A stretch of 64,000 nt of DNA from Citrobacter sp. Cu233 (GCF_030332225.1 NZ_JAOWIF010000030.1:1-64000); one strand, 5' to 3'; positions 7,893-18,690 are shown, numbered from the stretch's first letter. The notes: generated from the sequence alone by a model not told the origin. Numbers and translations are program-made.

Positions 7893-8756
7893 TTACTTCA
7901 TGAGAGGTAATGCACTGAGCATATTCTTGAGATTTACCATATCCCATGGCAGATGTTCAGCAATGGTCAGCCCGACGGCCTCTGCGTTTGCGGTGGCAAG
8001 ATTAACCAGCTTAAGCACCTCTTCAATAGTCAGTTTACCCTCAGCCACATCGCCAAAATCATGTTCCCCTCTGCCTGGTTGGGCGAACAAAACAGAACGG
8101 AAAAGTGACGGGTCCAGAACATCCAGATCAATATGAATCGCCAGATATTCAATGTGCTCACGGACAATCCACGCCATAACCTCGTTTGCACCGTTTTTAA
8201 CATCATCAGGGCCAGTCGTCGCAATACTGTGATGGGTCAGATAGTCGCTTTCGTATATCAATGGATTGTGAATGCCGGCAATCATAATTTTTGACGGAGA
8301 AATCTTGTGTGTGACGTGGGCTACTAAATCTTTATCGCCCGTGCCGATCAGCGCGCCAAGTACATGGGCATGCGCATTTGGATACTGTTCAGCCGTCTGC
8401 ACGTCGGGGTGAGAGTCGATCCAAAGCACCCCCAGCGTATCACCGTACTTATGCAGCAGATGCGCGAAGGGCACCAAAGAAACCAGGCAGTCACCACCTA
8501 ATACGACAATTGCGTCGGGATCGTGTTTTTCAATAAGCGTCGCTGCATCGTTTAACTGTTTAAGAATCTGTGGTTTACCAGTAATGCCATCGATTACAGC
8601 CAGCGGCTCACTTTCTGGCAAAGCAACGGGAACATCCTCGACGGGGCCATTCGCTTCAGGCGAGAGAAAAGACAACAGAAGTGATCCGAGATGATAGGGG
8701 GGATTGTTGCCTCCCTGCCATTGGGGGAAGGAAAGTCGAAGCGTTTTTTTGGCCAT
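7893..8756 (-). CDS. Arginase/agmatinase-family metallohydrolase
   Basis: 287 residues of the ureohydrolase fold. The metal-binding motifs are in order: GGDCLVS (about residue 96, where arginases have GGDHS), WIDSHPDVQ (about 122), and HIDLDVLDPS (about 209). The last two supply the aspartates and histidine for a binuclear Mn site. The first-motif His is replaced by Cys, which departs from classical arginases and could alter metal use. The substrate is probably a guanidino compound but cannot be fixed from sequence. Next to a TetR regulator, it likely forms an inducible two-gene unit. Confidence 0.8.
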   Translation of the reverse strand: MAKKTLRLSFPQWQGGNNPPYHLGSLLLSFLSPEANGPVEDVPVALPESEPLAVIDGITGKPQILKQLNDAATLIEKHDPDAIVVLGGDCLVSLVPFAHLLHKYGDTLGVLWIDSHPDVQTAEQYPNAHAHVLGALIGTGDKDLVAHVTHKISPSKIMIAGIHNPLIYESDYLTHHSIATTGPDDVKNGANEVMAWIVREHIEYLAIHIDLDVLDPSLFRSVLFAQPGRGEHDFGDVAEGKLTIEEVLKLVNLATANAEAVGLTIAEHLPWDMVNLKNMLSALPLMK

Positions 8757-8826
8757 AATTTACCTGCTGTCAGTTTCTAAGGAGGATCGTCAAGGTGTAT
8801 CCGTTTTGGTCGCCTTGTGATGACCA

Positions 8827-8844
8827 AATGAATGAACATTCATT
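8827..8844. promoter_or_regulatory. Palindromic operator upstream of the arginase-family gene
   Basis: AATGAATG-AA-CATTCATT is a perfect 8-bp inverted repeat about 70 bases before the arginase-family start. The ATGAATG/CATTCAT pattern is a common TetR-family operator type. The TetR regulator downstream is the natural candidate to bind it. The site is seen; the binding partner is inferred. Confidence 0.65.
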
Positions 8845-8978
8845 CATTATGGGGTCGATACGAAACTTATGCAAGAATGCGGCGCAATATTCTCTATCCC
8901 TGCCTGATTTTGACGTCTGTCAAATTTACCACCAGACATTTGTTACCGTAGAATAGGATTTTGTATAACCATGAATCG

Positions 8979-9953
8979 CTAAATCTGGTGTTTTTTAAGC
9001 AACGCGCGGAGCTGATGGTACGTCAGCCCAAGCAGTTCGGCGGCCTTTTTCTGGTTGAATTTTGCCTGCTGTAAGCTGGTTTGCAGAAACGTCTTTTCTT
9101 GCTGTTGCTGGAATGCGCGGAGATCCAGCGGTAATGTTGCCATTGTAGAGTGGGTTTCCTGCTGCTGAACGTCTGTGGTGTGGCGCTTAAACGGATCTAT
9201 CACTACCTCGTCCAGTGGATATTCGCTGGTACCATGTCGGTATACCGAGCGTTCAACAACGTTTTTCAATTCACGGATATTGCCCGGCCAACGATAGTGG
9301 AGAAGTGTTTCTCTGGCTTGTGCGCTAAAACCGGGAAACAGCGGCAATCCAATCTCGCGGCACATTTGAATCGCAAAATGTTCGGCCATCAACATGATGT
9401 CGCTTTTACGTTCCCGTAAAGGTGGAAGTTGCACGACATCAAAGGCCAGTCTATCCAACAGGTCCGCGCGGAAAGTACCTTCACTGACCATTCCCGGTAA
9501 GTCGGCATTGGTGGCACAGACCAGTCGCACGTTAACCTGCAGCGGCTGGCTACCGCCTACGCGCTCGAGTTCTCCATACTCAATAACGCGCAGTAATTTC
9601 TCTTGTACCAGCATCGGTGCGGTTGCCAGTTCATCAAGAAAAAGCGTCCCGCCGTCGGCGCGTTCGAAGCGACCAGGATGGCGTTTTTGCGCCCCGGTAA
9701 AAGCGCCAGCTTCGTGGCCGAAGAGTTCGGAATCGAGTAAATTTTCGTTGAGCGCCGCACAATTAAGAGAAATAAACGGTCCTTGCCAACGTGTGGAAAG
9801 GTAGTGCAGACGGTTGGCGATTAACTCTTTTCCTGTGCCACGCTCACCGATAACCAGCACAGGTTTTTCCAGGGGGGCCAGATGGGAGACTTGTTCCAGC
9901 ACTTCAATGAAGCTGTTTGCTTCGCCCAGAAGATTATCTTTGTATCCTGCCAT
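8979..9953 (-). CDS. pspF: PspF, phage-shock sigma-54 activator
   Basis: 324 residues. It is an AAA+ enhancer-binding protein without a receiver domain. Walker A is GERGTGKE (about residue 36), the sigma-54 contact loop is GAFTGA (about 84), and a C-terminal Fis-type HTH lies at KKAAELLGLTYHQLRALLKK. I start it at MAGYKD (9953), which matches E. coli PspF; ATG codons further upstream would add five residues. It drives pspA and is held off by PspA. It is divergent from pspA, with the shared control region between them. Confidence 0.96.
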   Translation of the reverse strand: MAGYKDNLLGEANSFIEVLEQVSHLAPLEKPVLVIGERGTGKELIANRLHYLSTRWQGPFISLNCAALNENLLDSELFGHEAGAFTGAQKRHPGRFERADGGTLFLDELATAPMLVQEKLLRVIEYGELERVGGSQPLQVNVRLVCATNADLPGMVSEGTFRADLLDRLAFDVVQLPPLRERKSDIMLMAEHFAIQMCREIGLPLFPGFSAQARETLLHYRWPGNIRELKNVVERSVYRHGTSEYPLDEVVIDPFKRHTTDVQQQETHSTMATLPLDLRAFQQQQEKTFLQTSLQQAKFNQKKAAELLGLTYHQLRALLKKHQI

Positions 9954-10042
9954 GATGAAATTCACCATTTGTTAGTGTTATTCACCAATCTACCCTAATT
10001 ATCTCGTCAGGTAAAATTAGATATTATCATTAAAATCAATAA

Positions 10043-10792
<750 letters not shown>

Positions 10793-10846
10793 TAACAACT
10801 GGCGGCGCCCGAACGCGCCGCCGCTCATCACCTGTAAGGAGTACTC

Positions 10847-11071
10847 ATGAGCGCGTTATTTCTGGCCATTCCGTTAACTATCTTTGTGCTGTTTGTTTTG
10901 CCGATCTGGCTGTGGCTGCATTACAGCAACCGTTCCAGCCGGGGTGAGCTGTCGCAAAGCGATCAGCAACGTCTGGTGGAACTCAACAATGATGCACAGC
11001 GCATGCGTGAACGTATTCAGGCGCTGGAAGATATCCTTGATGCCGAACATCCAAACTGGAGGGACCGCTAA
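10847..11071 (+). CDS. pspB: PspB, phage shock sensor subunit
   Basis: 74 residues. One N-terminal membrane helix (LFLAIPLTIFVLFVLPIWLWL) is followed by a charged coiled-coil tail ending DAEHPNWRDR. It works with PspC at the inner membrane to relieve PspA inhibition of PspF. An AAGGAG ribosome site precedes the start. Its last base overlaps the pspC start. Confidence 0.95.
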   Translation: MSALFLAIPLTIFVLFVLPIWLWLHYSNRSSRGELSQSDQQRLVELNNDAQRMRERIQALEDILDAEHPNWRDR

Positions 11072-11430
11072 TGGGGGGCGTTAACCTGAACAAAAAACTG
11101 TGGCGTATCCCACAGCAGGGCATGGTAAAAGGGGTCTGTGCCGGTATTGCGCACTATCTCGATGTCCCCGTGAAGCTGGTAAGGATCCTGGTGGTACTGT
11201 CAGTCTTTTTTGGTCTGGCCTTTTTCACTGTAGTTGCCTACATCGTGTTGACGTTTGTGCTGGATCCAATGCCGGACAACGTCGCATCCGGCGAGCAACA
11301 GCCATCGAGCGGAGAACTGTTAGATTCCGTCGATCGTGAACTGGCTGCGAGCGAAAAGCGTTTGCGTGAAATGGAACGTTATGTGACATCGGATACCTTC
11401 ACATTACGCAGTCGTTTCCGTCAATTGTGA
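11071..11430 (+). CDS. pspC: PspC, phage shock sensor and toxin-like regulator
   Basis: 119 residues with the PspC domain at the N-terminus ([21 protein letters not shown]) and a membrane helix near residues 45-68 ([20 protein letters not shown]). The C-terminal tail, rich in Glu and Arg, binds PspA. It is translationally coupled to pspB by a one-base overlap and is followed by pspD. Confidence 0.95.
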   Translation: MGGVNLNKKLWRIPQQGMVKGVCAGIAHYLDVPVKLVRILVVLSVFFGLAFFTVVAYIVLTFVLDPMPDNVASGEQQPSSGELLDSVDRELAASEKRLREMERYVTSDTFTLRSRFRQL

Positions 11431-11438
11431 GGATTGAA

Positions 11439-11660
11439 ATGAATAATCGCTGGCAACGTGCCGGGCAAAGGGTTAAGCCGGGCTTTAAAATAGCAGGCAA
11501 GCTGGTGCTTCTGACTGCGCTTCGCTACGGCCCCGCGGGCGTTGCGGGGTGGGCGGTGAAATCCGTAGCTCGCCGTCCGTTAAAAATGTTGCTGGTGTTG
11601 GTACTGGAGCCATTATTAAACAAAGTAGCCAGGAAAATTTCCCAACGCTATGGCCAGTGA
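11439..11660 (+). CDS. pspD: PspD, phage shock protein D
   Basis: 73 residues, peripheral inner-membrane protein of the psp operon. The core [20 protein letters not shown] matches PspD. The start at 11439 (MNNRW) follows a GAGGA ribosome site and gives the family length; a GTG four codons upstream is possible. Its role in the response is minor and poorly defined in E. coli. Confidence 0.92.
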   Translation: MNNRWQRAGQRVKPGFKIAGKLVLLTALRYGPAGVAGWAVKSVARRPLKMLLVLVLEPLLNKVARKISQRYGQ

Positions 11661-11736
11661 TAGCATGCTCGCAATATTTCCTTAAGATCAAGTATATAGT
11701 GTTAGGTGACTTTCCATCATTTAACGGAACGAAAAT

Positions 11737-12054
11737 ATGTTGAAAAAAGGAGTATTAGCGCTGGCGCTGGTCATCGGCATGCCGGTATTTGCGGCCGAGC
11801 ACTGGATTGATGTTCGTGTTCCTGAGCAATATCAGCAGGAACATGTTCAGGGGGCTATCAACATCCCTTTAAAGGATTTGCAGGCACGAATAGCAGCAGA
11901 AGTCCCTGATAAGACCGACACTGTGAAGTTGTATTGCAACTCAGGTCGTCAATCCGGGATGGCAAAAGATATGCTGAGCAGGATGGGCTATACACAGGTA
12001 ACCAACGAAGGCGGTATCAGCGGGATTAATCTTCCTAAAGTAGAGAATAAATAA
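11737..12054 (+). CDS. pspE: PspE, periplasmic thiosulfate sulfurtransferase
   Basis: 105 residues. A signal peptide (MLKKGVLALALVIGMPVFA) is followed by a single rhodanese domain with the active-site loop LYCNSGRQSG, whose Cys carries the persulfide (about residue 67). The known E. coli protein transfers sulfur from thiosulfate to cyanide in the periplasm. It is the last psp gene; a 76-base gap before it may hold its own promoter, as in E. coli. Confidence 0.95.
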   Translation: MLKKGVLALALVIGMPVFAAEHWIDVRVPEQYQQEHVQGAINIPLKDLQARIAAEVPDKTDTVKLYCNSGRQSGMAKDMLSRMGYTQVTNEGGISGINLPKVENK

Positions 12055-12077
12055 TCTGCATGCTTTCTTTTGGCTAA

Positions 12078-12100
12078 AGGCGACATGAACGATGTCGCCT
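12078..12100 (+). terminator. Likely terminator after pspE
   Basis: AGGCGACAT-GAAC-GATGTCGCCT forms a strong hairpin 24 bases after the pspE stop, followed by GATTTCTTTC. It probably separates psp from ycjX. Confidence 0.65.
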
Positions 12101-12196
12101 GATTTCTTTCAGGGAGTTGATAACCCAGTATTAAACCTTATCTTTACTTCCTGTTTGTTATAATTTCTTCGGTTCCTTCAGCATAACGGGATGGCG

Positions 12197-13594
12197 ATGA
12201 AGCGACTTAAAAATGAACTCAATTCGCTGGTTAATCGCGGCGTAGATCGGCATCTGCGCCTGGCTGTCACCGGACTTAGCCGCAGCGGTAAAACAGCGTT
12301 TATTACCGCAATGGTAAACCAGTTACTCAATATTCATGCCGGTGCTCGTCTGCCGTTGCTCAGTTGTGTGCGTGAAGAGCGCCTGCTTGGCGTAAAGCGG
12401 GTTCCTCAGCGCGATTTTGGTATTCCGCGCTTTACCTATGACGAGGGGCTGGCCCAGCTTTATGGCTCTCCACCAACCTGGCCGACGCCGACGCGCGGCG
12501 TCAGTGAAATTCGCCTGGCGTTGCGCTACAAATCCAACGATTCTTTGCTGCGTCATTTTAAAGATACGTCCACGTTGTACCTGGAAATCGTCGATTATCC
12601 GGGGGAATGGCTGCTTGATTTACCGATGCTGGCCCAGGATTACCTTGGCTGGTCACGGCAAATGACCGGGTTATTGCAGGGGCAGCGGGCAGAATGGTCG
12701 GCAACATGGCGGCAGTTAAGTCAGGGATTAGATCCGTTAGCGCCTGCCGATGAGAATCGTCTGGCGGAGATTGCTGCTGCGTGGACGGACTATCTGCATC
12801 AGTGCAAACAACAGGGATTGCATTTTATTCAGCCCGGGCGCTTTGTGCTGCCGGGGGACATGGCTGGCGCACCTGCGCTGCAGTTTTTCCCGTGGCCGGA
12901 TGTTGATGCTTTTGGTGAGTCAAAACTGGCACAGGCGGATAAACACACCAACGCAGGTATGTTGCGCGACAGGTTTAATTACTACTGCGAAAAGGTCGTG
13001 AAAGGGTTCTACAAGAATCACTTTCTGCGCTTTGATCGCCAAATTGTGTTGGTTGATTGCCTGCAACCGCTTAACAGCGGACCACAGGCGTTTAACGATA
13101 TGCGTCTGGCACTGACACAACTGATGCAAAGCTTTCATTATGGTCAGCGCACGTTGTTCCGGCGGTTGTTCTCGCCGGTAATCGATAAGTTGCTGTTCGC
13201 TGCCACTAAGGCCGACCACGTCACGGTCGATCAGCATGCCAATATGGTGTCGTTGTTGCAGCAATTGATTCAGGACGCCTGGCAAAATGCCGCGTTTGAA
13301 GGCATCAGTATGGACTGTCTGGGACTGGCATCGGTGCAGGCAACCACCAGCGGGCTGATTGATGTGAAGGGCGAGAAGATCCCCGCGCTGCGCGGCAATC
13401 GTCTGAGCGACGGCGAGCCGTTGACCGTCTATCCGGGAGAAGTCCCTGCGCGTTTACCGGGCCAGGCTTTTTGGGATCGCCAGGGTTTTCAGTTTGAAGC
13501 CTTTCGCCCGCAGGTCATGGATGTGGATAAACCCTTACCGCATATTCGCCTGGATGCCGCGTTGGAGTTTTTAATAGGAGATAAATTGCGATGA
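12197..13594 (+). CDS. ycjX: YcjX, predicted ATPase/GTPase of the psp-linked pair
   Basis: 465 residues in the YcjX/DUF463 family of P-loop NTPases. Walker A is [11 protein letters not shown] (about residue 29), and the DYPGEW motif (about 133) follows in the switch region. I take the ATG at 12197 over one two codons upstream because it matches E. coli and is better spaced from the GGGA ribosome site. The gene is part of the PspF regulon in relatives. It overlaps ycjF by 4 bases, so the two are co-translated. Function is not established. Confidence 0.92.
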   Translation: MKRLKNELNSLVNRGVDRHLRLAVTGLSRSGKTAFITAMVNQLLNIHAGARLPLLSCVREERLLGVKRVPQRDFGIPRFTYDEGLAQLYGSPPTWPTPTRGVSEIRLALRYKSNDSLLRHFKDTSTLYLEIVDYPGEWLLDLPMLAQDYLGWSRQMTGLLQGQRAEWSATWRQLSQGLDPLAPADENRLAEIAAAWTDYLHQCKQQGLHFIQPGRFVLPGDMAGAPALQFFPWPDVDAFGESKLAQADKHTNAGMLRDRFNYYCEKVVKGFYKNHFLRFDRQIVLVDCLQPLNSGPQAFNDMRLALTQLMQSFHYGQRTLFRRLFSPVIDKLLFAATKADHVTVDQHANMVSLLQQLIQDAWQNAAFEGISMDCLGLASVQATTSGLIDVKGEKIPALRGNRLSDGEPLTVYPGEVPARLPGQAFWDRQGFQFEAFRPQVMDVDKPLPHIRLDAALEFLIGDKLR

Positions 13595-14652
13595 GCGAGC
13601 CGTTAAAACCGCGTATCGATTTCTCAGGTCCTCTGGAAGTGGAACAAAACACGGCATTTAAAGCACAGCAAACGTTCAACGATACGGAAGCGCAGACTTT
13701 CTCTCCGGCGACAGTGGATGAACAGCTGGAAGACGAAGGTCAGGCTGAAGCCGTGATTGATGCCGCATTACGTCCTAAGCGCAGCCTGTGGCGCAAAATG
13801 GTGATGGGTGGGCTGGCACTGTTTGGCATCAGTGTGGTTGCTCAGGGCGTGCAGTGGACGATGAACGCCTGGCAGACTCAGGACTGGGTTGCGCTGGGGG
13901 GCTGTGCTGCGGGCGCGCTGATTATTGGCGCAGGCGTGGGGTCGGTGGCAACCGAGTGGCGTCGGCTGTGGCGTTTACGTCAACGCGCCCACGAACGTGA
14001 TGAAGCGCGTGAACTGTTGCACAGTCACGGAACCGGAAAAGGTCGCGCATTTTGTGAAAAGTTGGCGCAACAGGCGGGTATCGATCAGTCTCATCCTGCG
14101 CTACAGCGCTGGTATGCCTCTATCCATGAAACGCAAAATGATCGGGAAGTTCTGAGCCTGTATGCCCATCTGGTGCAGCCGGTGCTGGATGCGCAAGCAC
14201 GACGTGAGATCAGTCGTTCTGCGGCGGAATCCACGCTGATGATTGCCGTCAGCCCGTTAGCGTTGGTGGATATGGCGTTTATTGCCTGGCGAAATCTGCG
14301 TTTGATTAACCGCATTGCAACGCTGTATGGCATCGAACTCGGCTATTACAGCCGTTTGCGTCTGTTCCGTCTGGTGCTGTTGAATATCGCCTTTGCCGGG
14401 GCCAGCGAGCTGGTGCGGGAAGTAGGTATGGACTGGATGTCGCAGGATTTAGCGGCCCGGTTATCCACGCGTGCCGCGCAGGGTATTGGCGCGGGCTTGT
14501 TAACAGCGCGTCTGGGGATTAAAGCGATGGAGCTGTGCCGTCCATTACCGTGGATTGATGATGATAAACCGCGACTGGGTGATTTCCGCCGTCAGTTGAT
14601 TGGTCAGGTGAAAGAGACCTTACAAAAGAACAAATCCCCGCGTGAAAGTTGA
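13591..14652 (+). CDS. ycjF: YcjF, inner-membrane protein of unknown function
   Basis: 353 residues, UPF0283/DUF697 family. There are about 70 cytoplasmic acidic residues, then two membrane helices near residues 72-92 and 100-120 ([37 protein letters not shown]). A conserved C-terminal region contains [20 protein letters not shown]. It is coupled to ycjX and probably acts with it in envelope stress. No reaction is known. Confidence 0.92.
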   Translation: MSEPLKPRIDFSGPLEVEQNTAFKAQQTFNDTEAQTFSPATVDEQLEDEGQAEAVIDAALRPKRSLWRKMVMGGLALFGISVVAQGVQWTMNAWQTQDWVALGGCAAGALIIGAGVGSVATEWRRLWRLRQRAHERDEARELLHSHGTGKGRAFCEKLAQQAGIDQSHPALQRWYASIHETQNDREVLSLYAHLVQPVLDAQARREISRSAAESTLMIAVSPLALVDMAFIAWRNLRLINRIATLYGIELGYYSRLRLFRLVLLNIAFAGASELVREVGMDWMSQDLAARLSTRAAQGIGAGLLTARLGIKAMELCRPLPWIDDDKPRLGDFRRQLIGQVKETLQKNKSPRES

Positions 14653-14710
14653 GTAAAAACGGGCGCCGATCGTATAACTTTACGCCCCGGCGTCCAATTT
14701 TCCAGCGTGC

Positions 14711-14728
14711 TGTCAATATTTGTTGACA
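14711..14728. promoter_or_regulatory. TyrR box in the tyrR promoter
   Basis: TGTCAATATTTGTTGACA is a perfect inverted repeat with the invariant G and C at positions 2 and 17. It fits the TyrR consensus TGTAAA-N6-TTTACA. It lies 71 bases before the tyrR start, so the gene probably represses itself as in E. coli. Confidence 0.85.
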
Positions 14729-14798
14729 GAGTCCTTCCTGCTAACCCAATACTGGCTTATCATCTAACACATAATCCCTTGTTCAGGTGAAGGTTCCT

Positions 14799-16343
14799 AT
14801 GCGTTTGGAAGTCTTTTGTGAAGACCGTCTTGGTCTGACCCGCGAATTGCTCGATTTACTGGTGCTGAGAAGCATTGATTTACGCGGTATCGAGATTGAC
14901 CCCATCGGGCGAATTTACCTTAATTTTGCGGAACTGGAGTTCACTAACTTTAGCAGCCTGATGGCTGAAATCCGCCGTATCGCAGGGGTAACGGACGTCC
15001 GTACCGTGCCCTGGATGCCTTCCGAACGCGAACATCTGGCGCTTAGCGCATTGCTTGAAGCATTGCCTGAACCCGTTCTTTCTCTGGATATGAAAAGCAA
15101 AGTGGAGATGGCAAACCCGGCAAGTTGCCAGCTTTTTGCCCACCCCCAGGAGCGGATGCGCAACCACACGGCTGCACAGCTCATCAATGGGTTTAACTTC
15201 CAACGCTGGCTGGAAAGTAATCCGCAGGATTCCCATAGTGAACATGTTGTGATTAACGGGCAAAACTTCCTGATGGAGATTACGCCAGTCCATTTGCAGG
15301 GTGAAAACCAGGAGCAGATGCTAACCGGTGCCGTGGTGATGTTACGTTCTACCCTCCGCATGGGCCGTCAATTGCAAAACATGACCACCCAGGATCTGAG
15401 CGCATTCAGCCAGATTATTGCCGTCAGCGCCAAAATGAAACACGTTGTTGAACAGGCGCGCAAGCTGGCGACGCTGAGTGCGCCGCTGCTGATCACCGGG
15501 AATACCGGTACGGGCAAAGATCTCTTTGCGCATGCCTGCCATCTGGCGAGCCCACGTGCGTCAAAACCCTATCTGGCGCTGAACTGCGCGTCTATTCCTG
15601 AAGATGCGGTAGAAAGCGAACTGTTTGGTCACGCACCGGAAGGTAAAAAAGGGTTTTTTGAGCAGGCGAATGGCGGTTCCGTGCTGTTGGATGAGATTGG
15701 CGAAATGTCGCCGCGCATGCAGACGAAATTGCTGCGCTTCCTCAATGACGGGACGTTCCGTCGTGTGGGGGAAGATCATGAAGTTCATGTTGATGTTCGC
15801 GTAATCTGCGCGACGCAAAAGAACCTGGTGGAACTGGTGCAGAAAGGTCTTTTCCGCGAGGACCTCTATTATCGTCTGAATGTCCTGACGCTTAATCTGC
15901 CGCCGCTACGCGATTGCCCACAAGATATTATGCCGCTCACCGAGTTGTTTGTGGCGCGTTTTGCCGACGAGCAGGGTGTACCTCGTCCGAAATTGTCTGC
16001 CGATCTCAGCACGGTGCTAACCCGCTACGGCTGGCCGGGTAATGTGCGTCAGCTTAAAAATGCTATCTATCGGGCGTTAACTCAGCTTGAAGGCTATGAA
16101 CTGCGTCCGCAGGATATTTTATTGCCGGATTATGATGCAGCGACGGTTGCCGTCGGAGAAGAGGTGATGGAAGGGTCACTGGATGAAATTACCAGCCGCT
16201 TTGAACGTTCCGTGTTGACGCAGCTTTATATGAATTATCCCAGCACGCGTAAATTGGCCAAACGCCTGGGGGTTTCACATACCGCGATTGCCAATAAGTT
16301 ACGCGAGTATGGTCTGAGTCAGCAGAAAAAAAGCGAAGAGTAA
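14799..16343 (+). CDS. tyrR: TyrR, aromatic amino acid regulator
   Basis: 514 residues. An N-terminal ACT-like domain (MRLEVFCEDRLGLTREL) is followed by a PAS domain (about 78-190). The central AAA+ domain has Walker A TGNTGTGKD (about 234). A C-terminal HTH reads RKLAKRLGVSHTAIANKLRE. As in E. coli TyrR, the sigma-54 GAFTGA motif is absent (HAPEGKKGFF instead), so it works with sigma-70. It controls aromatic amino acid synthesis and transport with Tyr, Phe and Trp as effectors. The start matches E. coli; a GTG four codons upstream is less likely. Confidence 0.97.
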   Translation: MRLEVFCEDRLGLTRELLDLLVLRSIDLRGIEIDPIGRIYLNFAELEFTNFSSLMAEIRRIAGVTDVRTVPWMPSEREHLALSALLEALPEPVLSLDMKSKVEMANPASCQLFAHPQERMRNHTAAQLINGFNFQRWLESNPQDSHSEHVVINGQNFLMEITPVHLQGENQEQMLTGAVVMLRSTLRMGRQLQNMTTQDLSAFSQIIAVSAKMKHVVEQARKLATLSAPLLITGNTGTGKDLFAHACHLASPRASKPYLALNCASIPEDAVESELFGHAPEGKKGFFEQANGGSVLLDEIGEMSPRMQTKLLRFLNDGTFRRVGEDHEVHVDVRVICATQKNLVELVQKGLFREDLYYRLNVLTLNLPPLRDCPQDIMPLTELFVARFADEQGVPRPKLSADLSTVLTRYGWPGNVRQLKNAIYRALTQLEGYELRPQDILLPDYDAATVAVGEEVMEGSLDEITSRFERSVLTQLYMNYPSTRKLAKRLGVSHTAIANKLREYGLSQQKKSEE

Positions 16344-16353
16344 TGATGCAAAT

Positions 16354-16385
16354 AAAAATGCCTCCAACTGGCTGGAGGCATTTTT
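16354..16385. terminator. Bidirectional terminator between tyrR and tpx
   Basis: AAAAATGCCTCCA and TGGAGGCATTTTT form a long stem with A/T runs on both sides. It serves the converging tyrR and tpx. Confidence 0.92.
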
Positions 16386-16399
16386 GTATTCAGGGCAAC

Positions 16400-16906
16400 T
16401 TAGGCTTTCAGCACGGCCAACGCTGCATCATAGTCAGGCTCGTTGGTAATCTCATTTACCAGTTGGCTGAACACGATGTTGTCATTTTCGTCGATAACGA
16501 CAACGGCACGAGCAGCCAGACCTTTCAGCGGACCTTCGGCAATTTCAACGCCGTAGTTTTTCAGGAATTCTGCGTTACGCAGGGTGGACAGCGTGATAAC
16601 GTTGCTCAGACCTTCCGCGCCGCAAAAACGAGAGTGGGCGAATGGCAGGTCGGCTGAAATGCACAGTACAACGGTGTTGTCGATTTCTGTCGCCAGTTGG
16701 TTAAACTTACGTACCGATGCCGCGCACACGCCGGTATCAATGCTTGGGAAAATATTCAGCACTTTGCGCTTGCCTGCGAACTGGCCCAGCGTAACGTCAG
16801 ACAGGTCTTTAGCCACAAGGGTAAAAGCCTGAGCTTTGCTTCCCGCCTGAGGAATGGAGCCGGCGACTGCGACCGGGTTGCCCTGGAAATGAACGGTTTG
16901 TGACAT
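16400..16906 (-). CDS. tpx: Tpx, periplasm-associated thiol peroxidase
   Basis: 168 residues of the atypical 2-Cys peroxiredoxin family. The peroxidatic Cys is in [11 protein letters not shown] (about residue 61), and the resolving Cys in SRFCGAEG (about 95). The protein reduces hydrogen peroxide and alkyl peroxides with thioredoxin. It is a single-gene unit that converges on tyrR and is divergent from ycjG. Confidence 0.97.
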   Translation of the reverse strand: MSQTVHFQGNPVAVAGSIPQAGSKAQAFTLVAKDLSDVTLGQFAGKRKVLNIFPSIDTGVCAASVRKFNQLATEIDNTVVLCISADLPFAHSRFCGAEGLSNVITLSTLRNAEFLKNYGVEIAEGPLKGLAARAVVVIDENDNIVFSQLVNEITNEPDYDAALAVLKA

Positions 16907-17021
16907 GGTTATCTTCCTGTTTACATATAGTTAACGTCAAGGCTAGTTTATGCCATCAGCAGTTAACACGGCAAACGCTATTTGCGGATATCCGCTTCAG
17001 GGACTGCATTAAGGAAAACAA

Positions 17022-18008
17022 ATGAGATCAGTTAAGGTGTATGAGGAAGCCTGGCCGCTACACACTCCCTTTGTGATTGCCCGTGGGAGCCGGACCGAAG
17101 CGCATGTGGTGGTGGTTGAACTGGAAGAGAATGGTGTAAAAGGTACTGGAGAATGTACGCCTTATCCTCGCTATGGCGAAAGCGATGCGTCGGTACTGGC
17201 TCAAATTATGAGTGTTGTGCCACAACTGGAACACGGTTTGACGCGTGAAGCGCTGCAGGCATTGCTGCCCGCGGGGGCGGCGCGTAATGCCGTTGACTGT
17301 GCGCTTTGGGATCTCAATGCACGTCAGCAACAACAGTCTCTGGCCGACTACGTTGGTACTGAACTGGATGCAACAGTAACGACCGCGCAAACCGTCGTGA
17401 TAGGCACGCCGGAGCAGATGGCAGCGAGTGCGACTGCGCTCTGGGATAACGGTGCCCGATTGCTGAAAGTCAAACTGGATGCACACTTAATCAGTGAAAG
17501 GATGGTTGCGATCCGGGAGGCTGTGCCTGAGGCGACAATTATTGTCGATGCTAATGAGTCCTGGCGTGCTGAAGGGCTGGCCGCACGCTGTCAGTTAATG
17601 GCGGATTTAGGCGTTGCGATGCTGGAGCAGCCTCTGCCGGCTCATGATGATGCCGCGCTGGAGAATTTCGTGCATCCGCTGCCTATCTGTGCAGATGAAA
17701 GCTGCCATACCCGAAGTAGTCTGAAAGCGCTGCATGGCCGCTATGAAATGGTGAATATTAAACTTGATAAGACAGGCGGACTGACGGAGGCGCTGGCGCT
17801 GGCGGCCGAAGCCCGCGAGCAGGGATTTGCGTTGATGCTCGGATGTATGTTGTGTACATCCAGGGCGATCGGCGCTGCATTGCCGCTTACGCCACAGGTC
17901 AGCTTTGCCGATCTGGATGGCCCAACCTGGCTGGCCCGAGATGCAGAACCTGCGTTGCATTTTACAACCGGGCAGCTTCATCTCAAGGATGCCAGCGCAA
18001 AAGGTTAG
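17022..18008 (+). CDS. ycjG: L-Ala-D/L-Glu epimerase (murein peptide recycling)
   Basis: 328 residues, enolase superfamily, muconate lactonising subgroup. The catalytic lysines are in LKVKLDA (about 151) and NIKLDK. The metal ligands are in VDANESW (about 176), LEQPL (about 202) and CADES (about 225). It epimerises L-Ala-D-Glu released from murein tripeptide to L-Ala-L-Glu. This links to the adjacent mpaA, which cuts the tripeptide, and mppA, which imports it. Its 3' end overlaps mpaA by 26 bases in convergent orientation. Confidence 0.95.
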   Translation: MRSVKVYEEAWPLHTPFVIARGSRTEAHVVVVELEENGVKGTGECTPYPRYGESDASVLAQIMSVVPQLEHGLTREALQALLPAGAARNAVDCALWDLNARQQQQSLADYVGTELDATVTTAQTVVIGTPEQMAASATALWDNGARLLKVKLDAHLISERMVAIREAVPEATIIVDANESWRAEGLAARCQLMADLGVAMLEQPLPAHDDAALENFVHPLPICADESCHTRSSLKALHGRYEMVNIKLDKTGGLTEALALAAEAREQGFALMLGCMLCTSRAIGAALPLTPQVSFADLDGPTWLARDAEPALHFTTGQLHLKDASAKG

Positions 18009-18690
18009 ACATTGCCAGCAGATATTTTTCGCTCGCTTCATCCGATGAAATGGGCGGAAATTCTGCCGTAATGCAATGCAGATTTAGATCGGCGCACCAG
18101 CTACCAAAAGAACCTGGCGTTTCATAACCGACGCTGGTTACCAGCGGCAATTCGAACGACTGCGCCAGCCACGCGCCTAATTCGCTGTGTCTGGGATCTT
18201 CAATACAGGCCAGCGGATCGTGAAAAGAAACTACCCATGCAGGGTGAATGTGGTGAATAAGTTGGCATAGTGCCTGGGTCTCGGGCTCTGATCCCGGATG
18301 ATCGCCGGTCAATAACACCACATCACGCTCTTCTGCGCTGCTGTTCCAACGATATACCGTTTCACCGGATTTCCAGTTTGCAGCCGGAAAGTTACGGTTA
18401 AGATCAACGCCGTTTGCATTTGCACGCAGACCCAACTGGCAACCGTCAGGGTTAACGGCCAGCACTACATGATGCCGACGCAGGGAAGGGTTCAGCGTAC
18501 GTAAGGCACAGGACAGGGTGACGACTGATGAGTTTTCATCACCGTGAGTACCCGCCAGTATCAAACCGCTTTCACGATCGGCTGCCAGCGCCGGGAACCA
18601 GATTAGCGGGGCGCCCAATAGTGAACGTCCGTAATGTTCAGTTCCTGGCGGAAATGCGCCACGCTCGGCACGGGGACGGGTAACGGTCAT
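17983..18690 (-). CDS. mpaA: MpaA, gamma-D-Glu-diaminopimelate amidase
   Basis: 235 residues, M14 zinc carboxypeptidase-like. Zinc ligands are visible in AGTHGDENSS (His and Glu, about 48-51) and SFHDP. The catalytic Glu is in ITAEFPP. It releases diaminopimelate from murein tripeptide in the cytoplasm. I start it at MTVTRP (18690) by homology, although ATGs six and two codons upstream exist. The C-terminus ends at LLRWHP, a few residues shorter than in E. coli. Confidence 0.94.
   Translation of the reverse strand: MTVTRPRAERGAFPPGTEHYGRSLLGAPLIWFPALAADRESGLILAGTHGDENSSVVTLSCALRTLNPSLRRHHVVLAVNPDGCQLGLRANANGVDLNRNFPAANWKSGETVYRWNSSAEERDVVLLTGDHPGSEPETQALCQLIHHIHPAWVVSFHDPLACIEDPRHSELGAWLAQSFELPLVTSVGYETPGSFGSWCADLNLHCITAEFPPISSDEASEKYLLAMSNLLRWHP

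Noticed and set aside
8820..8978. Possible additional promoter or gene in front of pspF's 3' end
   Set aside because: Only the TetR-type palindrome stands out; the remainder is ordinary intergenic DNA between a 3' end and a 5' end.
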